From Hericium rajendrae (Eukaryota; Basidiomycota; Agaricomycetes; Russulales; Hericiaceae), in NCBI GenBank assembly GCA_033439255.1, contig CM065879.1, forward strand, positions 1,840,501-1,904,500: DNA of 64,000 nt. The letters are read 5' to 3'. A program made the position numbers and the translations under genes. Of this stretch, positions 12,730 to 24,619 are shown one piece after another (position 1 is the stretch's first letter; the number at the start of each line of letters is the position of its first letter). The notes below the pieces were generated by a model. The model worked only from the letters and a program-made list of their open reading frames with translations, ran no database searches and was not told the origin of the DNA.

Positions 12730-15700
12730 ATGTCGGACGTCGAGGACGAAACCATGTACCAAAATCAGAGTTCTGATCCTGTGCAGCAGGAGGATGAAGA
12801 TGATGTCGAGGAAGTGCAGCCTCGCGAGCGAAGCAAGGGCAAACAGCGGCGGATAGCGTATGAGGAGGACGAGGAGGAGGAGGAGGAAGAAGAGGAGGAG
12901 GAAGAGGAGGAAGAGGAGGACGGAGGTGCCCGTGGGCGTAAACGTCAAAAGGTGAGCTCACATTTATCTGGCTGAGTCTGCTCCCTAGCTTACATCCGTG
13001 CATAGCGTCGACACAAGAGGTCTGCTATCAACCGTTTCCTCGATGTTGAAGCAGAGGTCAACGAAGAAGAGGAAGAAGAAGAGGAAGATGAAGAATATGG
13101 CCGAGGTACGTCCTATTACTAAGTCTTTGGAACACTGCTCATTCTTCAATATCTCTCAGATGAATTCATCGCCGAGCCTGGAGCGGAGGGTGAAGAAGAA
13201 GAGGTCCCTCGGCGGGGCGCGCCCCATGCACGTCTCGACAGGAGAGACCATGAGCTCAATGACCAGGATCTTGCCCGCATAGCGGAGGACGTCAGCCAGC
13301 GCTACAAACGTTCAGCAATTCGTTACACCGGTGATATGAATGAGGTCCCTCAGCGGCTGTTAATGCCCTCTGTCAATGATGCTAATCTGTGGCAAGTACG
13401 GTGCAAGGTGAGTTCCCTATTTTGTCATAAATCCAAATATCCATGCTCATGCTCGATAGCCCGGGAGAGAAAGAGACCTTGTGTTCAGTTTAATGCGGAA
13501 GGCGCTCGACTTGGAATACAGCAACAACCCTCTGCAAATTCTGTCCGCTTTCCAACGTGATACTTTACCAGGCATGATATACGTCGAGGCTCGCAGCCAG
13601 AAGCAGGTCATGGAAGCCTGTAATGGGCTCGTCGGCGTGTATCCAAGCCGGGGTATCGTCCTAGTGCCTATCGAGGAAATGGCCAGCTTGCTCCAGATCA
13701 AGAAGCAAGACCTGACTGTGACTCCTGGAAGCTGGGTCCGTATCAAGCGCGGAAAATACCAGGCCGACCTTGCTCAGGTCATGGACATTACTGAGAACGG
13801 CGAGGAAGTCGGTCTCAAGTTCATTCCACGTATCGACCTGAACCCGAAAGAGGAGGCCATCGTGGAGGGAAAGAAGCGGAAGAAGATTGGTATGAATATA
13901 TCGACCGGCATGCGTCCTGCTCAGCGTTTCTTCAACTACGAGGAGGTTGTGAAGGTGTATGGGCGCAAAATGGTCTCGAAACGGAACCAGGTCTATGTGT
14001 TCCAGAACGATACGTACAAGGACGGATTCATCGAAAAAGATTTCAAGCTCAGTGCACTCGTCCTCGACGATGTCAATCCAACACTGGACGAGATCACCAG
14101 GTTTTCGAAAGGTGCCGATGGTGCCGAGGGCGAGAGCAGCGTCGACCTGTCTATCATCGCAGAGGCGTCGCGCAAAGCCGCTATCGCTGTCTTACAGCCT
14201 GGTGACCATGTTGAGGTCTTTGAAGGCGAGCAGGCCGGTGTGCATGGTATCGTAGACTCCATCAACCAGGACATTGTGACTGTCAACCCTATCGGCGTCG
14301 ATTTGGAGGGACAGAAAGTGCAGGTAGCAGCACGAAGTGTCCGAAAGCGATTCAAGCCAGGAGATCACGTCAAGGTCATGACTGGTAAGAACGCTGACGA
14401 AACTGGTTTAGTTGTATCAGTTTCGGACAACGTTGTCACTTTCCTGTCGGACATGTCGATGCAGGAGGTAAGTGCCGATAATATGTCTCGTTTTGACCGG
14501 TCAATTAATCCGAATGCAGGTCTCTGTCTTCTCAAAAGACCTTCGCGAGGCCGCTGAGGTCGGCTCGGGGACTAACATCGTCGGCAACTATGAGTTGCAT
14601 GATCTTGTTCAGCTTGAGTACGTGCTATCATCCTGAAGAGTATATATACTTGTCCGCTGACTTTTTCTTGCAGCATGCAGACAGTGGGAGTCATCTTCAA
14701 AACCGAGCGCGACTCCTTCCGCGTCTTGGACCAGACCGGTCAAGTGCGCCTTGTACAGCCTCACCAGATCTCCATGCGCCGCGACTCGCATCGGGCTATT
14801 GCCACGGACTCGGAAGGCCATGAACTCCGAATCAATGATAACGTGAAGGAAATTGAGGGAGAGGTATGCACTCTTATTTCTTTATTTCTTTATGCAACTT
14901 CTAACCATGCACATTGCAGGGTCGTAAGGGACGTGTACTTCACATACACCAATCTTTCTTTGCTTTCCTTCACAACCGCGACATCATTGAACATGGCGGT
15001 GTCTTCGTTACACGAGCACGATCGTTGGCATCACTCGCACCGAAAGGCAACATTCTCAAGCCAGGTACCGATCTATCAAAGATGAATCCTGCCCTCGCAC
15101 AAACCGGTGGTATGGTCGGTTCAGGCAACATCGGAAGGGGTCCGAGAGATCGGCTTATTGGTGTGGCGGTCACTGTGGTTAAGGGTCCTCACAAAGGCTA
15201 CATTGGCACCATCAAAGACACTAACGGGCCCATTGCTCGAGTTGAGCTGCACACTGGCAATAAGGTGATCACCGTGGAAAAAGAAAAGCTCTACCGACGA
15301 AAGTGAGTTCAATTGTTCACTATTTGGTTCTTTTATCTAATGCGTCACTTTCTAGCCCCAACGGAAAACTGGAACCGCTTGAGGGTCGCTTCGGAGACAT
15401 GGGTCCTCCTCGAGCAGGTGGAGGCGGCTTCGGCGGCGGCCGCACACCCAACCCGTATGCTGCACCGGGAGGCCAGGCGGGATCATGGAGCTCAAACAAG
15501 ACACCAAATCCATACGCTGACTCATCGCGAACGCCTGCCTGGAACGTGTCTTCGAGGACACCAAACCCATACGCACAGGATGGCGGTCGGACACCTGCGT
15601 GGAATGCATCTTCCAAAACACCGAATCCATATGCGCAAGATGGTGGCCGTACTCCAGCTTGGAATACATCTTCGAAAACACCAAATCCCTACAGTTCGTG

Positions 15701-16574
15701 GGGCGGTGGTGGTGCTACTCCCAAGAACAACAACGCAAGTTGGGGGGATACTGCTAACACTTGGGGAGGCGCCACGCCGGGCAGAGTGCCTCAGTACGAA
15801 GAGTCGTCATGGGTAAGATAGAAACCACAACGAAGCTCCTTAGTCGGTTAACCCATCGATCGTATACAGGGCGAATTCGCTGGTGCACCAACGCCAGGAT
15901 ATACGGGCGCCCCGACTCCTGGGTATGCAGGCGCCCCGACGCCAGCAGCAAGCGCTCCTACGCCTGCGGCGTCATCGAGCTGGTACGGCGGTGGATTCGG
16001 CGCCAAGACTCCGGTCGGGCTCGACGATGAGGTGACTGCGACAGCCGCCACACCTGCAGTATCAACGTCGATGTTCACGGGCAACCAGCCATTCAGTGAG
16101 TCATGGCAGCCTCTCCCGTTGTAGCTGATCAACTAACACACCATCCTTCATCCAGCGTTAAACAAGTTCTGGCTGACCGATACAGCGCTTCGTGCACAGC
16201 GCCCTGGCATGATCGTCAAGGTGCAAGGCACCCGAGGCGACGGCGAGTTCGACAAGTGGATGGATGGCAACTACGAGGGCAAGGAGGGCGTCGTTCAGGG
16301 CGTCATGGACTATGGTGGAAGCGACGTGTTCACGCGGACAGTGACCATCAAGTTCGAGGATGGTGCGATCATACCCGTGCCCATGTTCTACGTCGTGCCA
16401 GTGCCGCCACGTGGGATCGGCGACTGGGTCGTGCCCATCGATGGGAAGTGCAAGGGTCTGTTGATGAAGGTGCGCGATCGGGGCTTTGGGAATGGCTGGA
16501 TCGTGTCGCACGATGATAGTCAGTACGAGGATATCCCGGAGGACCGGCTGGTCAGGGTGGGCGCGAAAACATAG
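12730..16574 (+). CDS. SPT5: Transcription elongation factor SPT5
   Basis: SPT5 pairs with SPT4 to form DSIF, which binds RNA polymerase II and controls pausing and processivity. The ATG at 12730 starts a strongly acidic N-terminus with an almost unbroken run of about 20 glutamates (12870-12920). The NGN domain follows (exon from about 13460: RDTLPGMIYVEARSQKQV), then several KOW modules (for example GSWVRIKRGKYQADLAQV, PGDHVEVFEGEQAGVHGIV, GRKGRVLHIHQSFFAFL, VVKGPHKGYIGTIKD). A glycine-rich linker leads to a C-terminal repeat region built on TPAWN-SS-TPNPYA (15440-15700). The last exon encodes a final KOW-like domain and stops at 16572-16574. About ten short introns keep one frame. The TPAWN repeat is the same core as the S. 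pombe Spt5 CTR, a target of CDK9-type kinases. Essential and presumably constitutive. Confidence 0.96.
15440..15700 (+). repeat. SPT5 C-terminal repeat (TPAWN...TPNPYA units)
   Basis: Four to five imperfect units of about 20 residues repeat the blocks TPAWNxSS, TPNPYA and QDGGR in DNA of about 60-base period. The threonines before Pro are the expected phosphorylation sites of the Spt5 CTR. The repeat lies inside one exon. Confidence 0.85.
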
Positions 16575-16797
16575 GCGATCGCTGTTCGTCGTGTCATGTC
16601 ATGTCTTGCTTAGCCTCGTGTCTGTATAATTATGCATAGAATGCGCTCATAATTTCGTTTTCCTTGGGATGGCCTTAATCTGAGTCAGGGTTTACTACGA
16701 TACTAAGTTACGAGAAAAGGAGATGAGCGACCGGCCAGGCTAGACTATTCAAAAGACTACAGCTGACGATTTGGGTTATTGGCGTTCTATGACTGTT

Positions 16798-19243
16798 CTA
16801 CGATGCATTCCTCTTCCCCTTTGAAAGCTTTCCTTTCCTTCGGTCTGTCTCTATGGAGCGCTGAATGTTCGCGATAGCATTGTTTGTAGCCTGCTCGACC
16901 TTTTCCTCAAGATGTGAGCCTTTCTCGGCCTCAGCTAGAGACGCTTCAGCAGCTGCGCGGGATACTGAACGGCATTTAGCATTGGTCGTCAAAATACGTT
17001 GAAAAATTATCTGACCTTTCGTCGCTCTGGGTTTGCGTTTGGCTTTTGCTGGCGATGTGAGAGCCTCCACTTCCACCGCGATCTCTTCACCAGGCGGAGG
17101 CAACGTCGCTGCGAGGTCAACATCAACGTCCTCCTGCGTTTCCTTCGCTGCTGCATATCGTCGTCAGCTGCATGCTACCATCGCAAAATGCCCAAAGCTC
17201 ACCCTTCTTCCGAGTCCTACGCCCCTTCACCGCGCTCCCCTCCTCCGGCTCTGGCTTCACCGCGTCCGCCTTCTCCGGCCTCAGATTTTCCCAAATCACA
17301 GCCTGCAGCTCGTACGTCCGGTACAGCTGCAAGACTGCCTGCTCCTTGTCCTTCGCCTCGATCATGAGGTCCACCCACTCCTTTTTCTTCTCCGGTCCGG
17401 GGCCCCAGTACCACCCCGCGCCCTCGAGCTCGAGCTCGGCCGGCAGCGTCTTGCACCGCCCGGCGTGCGCGCGGCGCTCCATGAGCGTTTCTGCTCCTGG
17501 GCGTGGGGAAGACAGGTGCTGCTTCGGTCTGATGCCTTTGCGATGCCAGATGGCGTTGATACGTGTGAGGAGCTCGGAGAGTGGGATGACGGAGGGCTAT
17601 GAGCTGGTTGTGAGCGATGGGGCGTGTGCGGTAAAGAGACGAGGAACGTACGTAAATCCAGTTGTGGTGGTAATCAAACTGGACGAAAGGTGAGATGGAG
17701 GTGAAGATAGAGGTAGGACGGCGACGCGACGTACGACGATGGGGATATTCAGCTCCTCGCAGATGGGAAGTAGATCATCCGCATTGTAACACATCTGCGG
17801 TGTCATATAAGGCCTGCGGCTGAATAGACGTGCTATGAACTAACCTCATCGTTCTCCAATACCAGACGAGCCTTGATGTCATCGGACAATTTGGAGGTGT
17901 AGTTCTCTTTGAAGCGGGCCAGAGTGGCGGGTTTGTCCCCGTAGACGCCCTGTGAAGAGACAATGAGCCGCCGCATGGCAGGCGTAAAAAAATGGCGCAT
18001 ACACCCATATGTATGATGAAGACACTGTCCTTGCCCATACCCATGTGCCGAAGCAGGGATGTGTGATCTGTTGAAACATCTGAGACGCCTTCTAGAAAAT
18101 CGTTCTACAAAGCTTACACTCTAATTCGCGGACAGATGCCTCGACAACTTTCTCGTGAGGTGAGGCCATCTGTGTGAACTTCACAACGTCAAACTCGAAG
18201 ATCAAAGCAGATACAGAAATGAGACCTACTTGACCGGGATGCAAGGTCATTCGGTGGCCCAGAGACTTGGCGAGATCTCCCGCAGCCTAGCAGCCAATAT
18301 CCACGTCAATACTTTGCGTGATTTCACTGAATTTTACTGGAAGTCTTGCCTTTAATTCGGCCGCCGCGTAATCTAAGCTGTAGCCAGATTTTGCATGGGA
18401 TGCAAATGGAAACATCTCGGAAGATATTCGCATGAATCGGATGCTATCAAGTTTTGGTCAGCTTTTGCAAAGTGCTGTTGAAGATGTCAAACGTACTTAT
18501 TTACTTCATTCCACTGACAAGAACCAGCGATCGTGAGCAAGACGCACATAGATTGCAAGAAAAGCACCTCACTTCGATCAACTTGGACAGATCTCTGGCG
18601 TTTTGAATCCCGAGATTTTTAGCAAAATCTAGGCCTTCCTTTTCTATGGTCGCGATGCGACACGTCCGGCTGCAGAAGGTAACGTCCGGTTTCGCTGCTC
18701 GCAAAACAGTGTTCAGACAGGCCTGAGGACGTTTTCCCGCTTCAATAATTAGAGCTGATTGAACGATGAATCAACCTACGTATCCCAACCGCCCTGACAG
18801 AGGATATGAAATCAATAATGAGAACGTCCAAAAGATGTGAAGGATGTAGACGCACCGCGATAAGATGTGGTCAGCAAGTCGACCGGGGGAATGTTATAAA
18901 CGATAGGGTCCGCGTTTTTCACTACACGCCTCCTTTTCTTTGGCTTGACTTCAATCTCGTCTTCGAGTTCTGTCAGTGCACTCCCTTCTTCTTCCATATC
19001 CGGTGATTCAGATGGCGCAAGAGTGATAGTTTTGAGTACCTTTGCAGATAATCTTGCAGAAACCCGCCTCTGAACCGTAAGCTCATTCTGCGGAGATTCT
19101 TCTGTGACTATCCGACCGTGGTTAGGGACTGGATCTGAGGCCACTACGCGGCTACGTTTCCTGCCCATGGTCGACAAGATGCTGAATGCTCTGAAAGTTC
19201 TGAATGCTGTTAGCCTTCTGACTCGAATGAAAGTCGGGAGCAT
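16798..19243 (-). CDS. UVE1: UV-damage endonuclease UVE1 (UVDE family)
   Basis: The enzyme nicks DNA immediately 5' of UV photoproducts and other lesions, starting an alternative excision repair path. The conserved TIM-barrel core shows KPDVTFCSRTCR, RFMRISSEMFPFASH, LHPGQFTQMASP, VFIIHMGGVYGDKP, LVLENDEMCYNADDLL and VDYHHNWIYPS. These include the metal-binding His/Glu/Asp residues of the family. The N-terminus is basic and nuclear-like (MGRKRSRVV, KPKKRRRVVK). The C-terminus is a lysine-rich tail ending SKGKRNAS at 16798. An in-frame ATG at 19243, 25 codons upstream of ATG 19168, adds an Arg/Phe-rich presequence that looks mitochondrial. About nine introns are used, one with a GC donor (18287-18349). 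Confidence 0.93.
18287..18349 (-). other. GC-AG intron in UVE1
   Basis: The exon ends GAATTAAAG and the intron starts GCAAGA, ending GGCTGCTAG (63 bases). Using it joins YAAAELK to AAGDLAKSLGH without insertion, matching the family spacing. A GT donor 12 bases further in is possible but would add four residues. Confidence 0.65.
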
Positions 19244-19579
19244 GGACAGGTTGACGGTATTTGTCAGCCATGCGGGGCAGTAGGTCGAGGAGAATCCGAC
19301 TGAAACAAGGTGTCGACGCGCAGATCACGGCGGGAGCCAAACGGGAGCGATCGACGACGCGGATCGGGGACGAGTCAGGTGCGGAAAAATGTGGCACGTG
19401 AGCGCGTGAGCAGTTGCTCACGGGCGAGCTGCGGGACGCGTTTCACCTTCGTCTTCACCCTCACGTCGGTTTCAGGAGCGTGGACTTTCGGTATGCCCAT
19501 TTGTTCTCCATTTACCACTCATTAAAGCCGACTTGAATCCTAGACTGCGCGACTCCTTGAAAATTCTCGAGACTACATA

Positions 19580-21305
19580 ACAGGATGTCGTCCGAACTTG
19601 GATTCACTACCCTTTGAGCTCATCCAGGAGATTGCTTTGGACATTCCATCCACAGCTGAAGTCTTGTCTCTTGGCCTTGTCCACCGCAAGATGAGGCATG
19701 CACTTTTGACCTCGACGGTCTACAAGCAACGTATCTCTCATGCAGGTTGGGATATCACTTCATGGCAGCACGAAGAGCCTGCTCTATCGTCCCCCGAGGC
19801 GAAGACTGAGCGGTGGATGCACATCGACAATGTGCATGGAAAGTTGTGCCGTTGATTCGCTCACGTTCAGCCGTCATGGTTTGCGCGATTCGATATGTCC
19901 ACGCACCCTCCTGCCCCCTGTCAGCGCGGATTAACTGGTCTGAATCCCCGGATGTCCTGAAATGGGTGGTAGAGCTTTCCGAAGCTCTACCAGATGTGGT
20001 GGCTTGTAATCGTAGGTCTTTTCATATATTCTTTGAGTAGCTTAGCACGCTCATGTTGGCCTTTGCCAGCATCCTACAATATCCCCACTTTAACTCAAGA
20101 TATTGATATTGTTCCGTGACAAATGATACTGCTCACGCTAGATCAACTCACGCTTAATCACAAGGCTGCCTGTTCTACTCCACAGCCACGAGACCTTGCG
20201 GTATCTTATATCCCGGCATTGGAGCGCCTAAGTATCAGTTTTTTGTTATTAGTCCAACACGGTCAGCCAATCCAAGCGGCTGGGTTGCTCCTTATTCACC
20301 TCAGCACGTGCAGCAAGTCCTAAATTCCTCCACGCGATGGCCAGCGACTTTCTTCGTTTCGACCAACCTCTTCGATCAGCCTTATTCCAGAGATGTGACA
20401 TCGTGCGGGTTCATTTTCATTTTTCCAATTTCCTCCCTGCAGGCGATGTTTTCCCCGGGGTTCCCTTCAAGCAGAATCATCCACACGACACGCATAAAGC
20501 AGTCGGATTTACGGTCATGGCGATAATGTATCTCTTGCTCAAAGGCATACAACACCCAATTCAGTCCAGCATATCCCGCGCTCCGTCGCTGCCTGCCCTA
20601 TCCAAAGCCGACGGGATATATGAGTCTCCGATGCACCCTTTCCTTGGTCAAGGAAGCTCGCTTTTGAGTGCGTTGCCTACATTTGGGACTCCATGGGTTG
20701 GATACTGCACAAGCGAGTACGGAAACCACTCGGCGTGGTTTAACTCTCCGATACGCTTTACCTTGCGCCGACCCGTCCCCGCGGACAACGCGGATGAAGC
20801 CTTGCATAGATGGCAGATCGGTCTGTCCGAGCAGCGAATCACTTTCGTCGGCATGGGAGAAGATAACTCGTCCTTTGGCGCCTGTCAGATCACGGGAAAC
20901 GTGGGCCTTGTCTCGGGGCGTGTGCGCATCTTGAAGCAATACGGCGAATTTCGCGACATCATCTCCGAATGGAATGGTATGCTTACGCCGTACGGGATGG
21001 TAGGGAGTTGGGGTTACACGGAGAGAAGAGGATGGTGGTGGATTTGGCCAAGGGCATGGAGCGACGCGAAGCTTAACGAGGCTATCAGCAGTGACGTCGC
21101 ACAAGAACGTGGGTTTGGCATTATCTTGCATTCTGAAGCCACGATCAATGGTTTATCTTATAGATCCTTGACTCTGGACTCTGGAGCTGAGCACCTAATG
21201 GTTTACAGGCCGTATGGCAGAGCAGCTTCCTGTCAAAGCTTTCCACAGTTCTTGGCTGTTGCAGGGAACCATTTTTCGGATCTCGCGGTCATCTACACCT
21301 GCTGA
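19580..21305 (+). pseudogene. F-box gene, degenerate
   Basis: The 5' part encodes an F-box-like N-terminus (DSLPFELIQEIALDIPST, from about 19598). The only ATG close by (19585) is one base out of frame with it. The frame stops at 19855, while the matching continuation (SPDVLKWVVELSEALPD) is in another frame to 20040. The 3' part is a long open frame (20338-21305, 322 codons) with the C-terminal module common in Agaricomycete F-box proteins: FGTPWVGYCTSEYGNHSAWF, RFTLRRP, VSGRVRILKQY, MLTPYGMVGSWGY and WWWIWPRAW. I read this as one former gene broken by at least two frame changes between 19590 and 20340. Unrecognised introns or a separate 322-residue gene are the alternatives. Confidence 0.6.
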
Positions 21306-21751
21306 ATGAATTAAGTAGCGCTGTCGCTTTGATGTGGAAAGCCTGCATGGCCAACGAACGATGCAGAGCCGTCGGACCGACGGTGATGGCCACGCAAGGG
21401 TCCGTGATACCTCGGCGATGGGCCTGTCTAACACCGAATTGTTCCCGCAGGGCAGACGTTGTTCGGCGGTAAGCAAGCCTTGTAGAGGGTATCGGCTTAT
21501 TCCATCTCTGTGGGCAGTCTCCAGGGCACGTCACAGTGGATGATGAACCGAGCTCCCGGGCGCATTGCTATCCTTCTAGGCGCTTTGAGATACTGCCGCC
21601 TGTACGCGTTCCATGCTCACCCGCCCGGTACGCAACGAGTACGTGTCTTAATGATGCACCCTCCCTGGATGCGTTCTCCGTAATCACAGAGTTTATAACC
21701 GACTGTAATCTGGTGCGGATTCCTCATAATTTTTCTACCCGCACCCTTCTC
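21306..21751 (+). promoter_or_regulatory. Intergenic/promoter region of the carboxylesterase gene
   Basis: This 446-base gap lies upstream of the esterase start. It contains no convincing reading frame. A weak AT-rich stretch (GAGTTTATAACC) about 60 bases before the ATG could serve as TATA element. Confidence 0.35.
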
Positions 21752-24169
21752 ATGTTACTTCGACACACTAGCATCATCATTGGGCTTCTAGCTCTGAGGC
21801 CAGCTCATACCCTTACGGTGGTAGACACCCACGATGTCGGGCCTACCGTCCAGCTCGACAATGGAACATTCATTGGTCAAGTTTCAGGTAATGTCTCTCA
21901 ATTCCTCGGGATCCCGTTCGCCCAGCCGCCGTACGTTCTGGTCTTGGATCTCCCGCTTGCACGTATGTTTACAATCGTCCCACTAGCGTTGGCGACCTAC
22001 GCTTCCGTTTGCCTAAGCCAAACGAACCCTATACCGGAGTCCAGAACGCCACATCATTTGGCGCAAGCTGTCCTCAGCAAGCCACTCCGTTGGTGTTATT
22101 GCCAGCGCTACCCCCAGAGACTGCACAGACTGTTGAAGCCATATTTTCCGGTAGCACTACTCCCGAGAGCGAAGATTGTAAGTGTGTCACGGCCATCAAA
22201 CTACACGAGGATATTCATACCATGCGAGGTCTTCACATCAACGTCATAAAGCCGGTCAACACGACAGCAAGCGCACAGCTACCAATTCTTCTTGTGAGTA
22301 CTACTCATGTCAGCTCGAAATTCGTGCTCGTAAGCTCATAACTTACTCAATCTATAGTATATATTTGGTGGTACGTCGCGGGTAATGGTGCGATCGAATC
22401 CAATTAAATAATGACACGTATTCTGCTAGGTGGTTTTGAAATAGGCGGGCCATCTGAGTAAGCTTGAATGTGTCGTTTCCACCTTACATCCTTACTGAAG
22501 CAGTCATTACAATAGATTCGATGGGCGCCCGATTGTCGAGAGATCTATTGAGATCGGAGAGCCCATCGTGTACGTTAGCCTAAATTATCGGTAGGTGTCC
22601 TTTTTCGCGCTTCTGAAACGGCCTTCTTGATCAGTCTGCCCATCATAGTGTCAACGGTAGGACGTTTCGACAGCTTCTGTGGCTCGCCATTGCTGACATA
22701 GTACAGCTTTCGGCTTTTTGGCCAGCGAAGAAGTAAAGGCTGCTGGTGTCGGCAACTTAGGTTTATACGATCGTACGTATCTTGCGTTAGAAATGTACCC
22801 GCTTCTGATCATTTGCATGTGTAGAGCGCGAGGCATTCCGCTGGGTCCAGAAATACATCACGGCGTTCGGAGGTGATCCAAAGAAAGTGACAATGTACGC
22901 ATATCTTTAGTCAACCATGATGCCTGTCTGATGTCCCCGCAGCTATGGGCTCAGCTCAGGCGCGATCTCCGTAGCGCTGCAAATGGTTACCAATGGCGGC
23001 GACGTGGAAGGGCTATTTCGAGCAGGCGTCATGGACGCAGGGTCTCCCATTCCTGTCGGCGACATTTCACATGGGCAACAGTATTACAACACACTCGTTC
23101 AGCAGACCGGATGCTCTAACGCTTCTGATACGCTCGAGTGTTTGAGGCAGGCCCCGTACGATCAACTTAAAGCTGCCGTGGACCAGACACCAGCGATCAC
23201 ATCATATAAGGTAATGCAGATTCTGCAGTTCTTCCACGTTTCGTCGGGTGCTCACACAATCCACAGTCACTGAATTTAGCATGGATGCCTCGCGTCGACG
23301 GTGCTTTCCTCAAGGATCATCCCCAAAAACTGGTGAAACAAGGCAGCGTGGCCAAAATACCAATGATCAACGGTTTGTCCTTAGACATTTTTGCAGAGGA
23401 GACCGATCATGACACTGATTTCAGGCGATGCTGACGATGAGGGTACCTTGTTCACGGTCTTCAATTCGAACACCACGTAAGCACCAGCTTATCTCCATCA
23501 CCGGTAATGCGTTCAGCTCACGCTTCACAGGACGAACAACGAAACGCACAAGTATATCGCGGAAGTTTATTTACCAGATGCAACTCAGGCCGAAGTCGAC
23601 CGGGTCTTAATCTTATACTCAGACGACATCGTAGATGGATCACCGTTCGATACAGGCGATGCGAATGCAGTCACACCCGAGTTCAAACGTCTCGCGGCTT
23701 TCCAAGGAGACGTGGTTTTCCAGGCTCCGAGGCGGTTCTTTTTGCAACATCAGTCCGGAAAGCAGGACACCTGGTCATTCCGTAAGTGACGCAGTCCTCG
23801 CGAACGATGGTCACTGATGGAGCACGGTTGGCAGTGAGCAAGCGCAGCAAATCCTTGCCCGTTCTCGGCTCGGTAGGCCTGGCCTTGGTGATATGAACTT
23901 TTCTATAACTGATCCGCTTCCATCATCAGTTCCATGGCTCTGAGATGGCTTCCTTTTGGGGACCCGGTGACATGACCGACTACCTCATTCGCTTCGTTGT
24001 ACATCTCGATCCGAACGGCGGAACTAGCCTGCCTTGGCCGAAGTACACGCCTGCTTCTCCGCAACTCTTCACTCTATGGGATGGCTCAGCTTCCAACATC
24101 ACGAAAGACACGTTCCGAAAAGAACAAATGGAGTATTTGACTGAGTTGTTCATGAAGCATCCACTTTGA
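21752..24169 (+). CDS. Secreted type-B carboxylesterase/lipase
   Basis: This is an alpha/beta-hydrolase of the carboxylesterase/Candida rugosa lipase family, hydrolysing ester bonds, probably outside the cell. ATG 21752 starts a signal peptide (MLLRHTSIIIGLLALRPAHT). Then come FLGIPFAQPP, the oxyanion region YIFGGGFEIG, VYVSLNYRV, NLGLYDQREAFRWVQKYI, and the nucleophile elbow YGLSSGAISVALQM, in which the usual Glu before Ser is Leu. The acid region IPMINGDADDEGTLF and the catalytic His motif SVHGSEMASFWG follow, then stop at 24169. The gene is cut by about twelve introns of 45-65 bases. All GT-AG junctions I followed keep the frame. The natural substrate is unknown. Confidence 0.88.
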
Positions 24170-24619
24170 TATCGAGCTTAGAGTCGGATGCAACATGCAC
24201 TTTTTGTTGCTTGATAGTCATGGCTTTCACGTATTCTGCACTGCTGCAGCTCATATTAAATGCACACGTTTGACCGGAAGATACGTGGCGTGCGCCTGGA
24301 CGCCGAATATCATGAGTCTACATGACTGCCTGCCTGCTGAGACTCGGGATCCTTGAGTGCTGCAGATGTTCGGTACGTGTCTCATCCTCATCCTTGGCGC
24401 AGATAAGATCACGATAGGATTTGAAAGCGCAAGAACCTTCACCTTCAAAGTCAGACAGAGTTCATGTAGGGTATATTGTTGCTAGCTATTGCCAGCTTTA
24501 AAGGTGGTGAATTTCGTAGTCAACTAGCCTTCACTCGACAATTACAATATAAAACTCTCCGCGTATCTCGGGTGGCGAGTGGGCAAGAGCATCACGAGAG
24601 ATCAGGCCGCCCTGCTTCC
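24170..24619. other. Convergent intergenic region
   Basis: This is about 450 bases between the 3' ends of the esterase and the next F-box gene. It should hold both polyadenylation regions. No gene, repeat or RNA structure was recognised. Confidence 0.4.

Noticed and set aside
14590-15085. Plus-strand frames inside SPT5 that would add extra genes.
   Set aside because: They read through SPT5 introns or use the wrong frame. The KOW text identifies the true frame.
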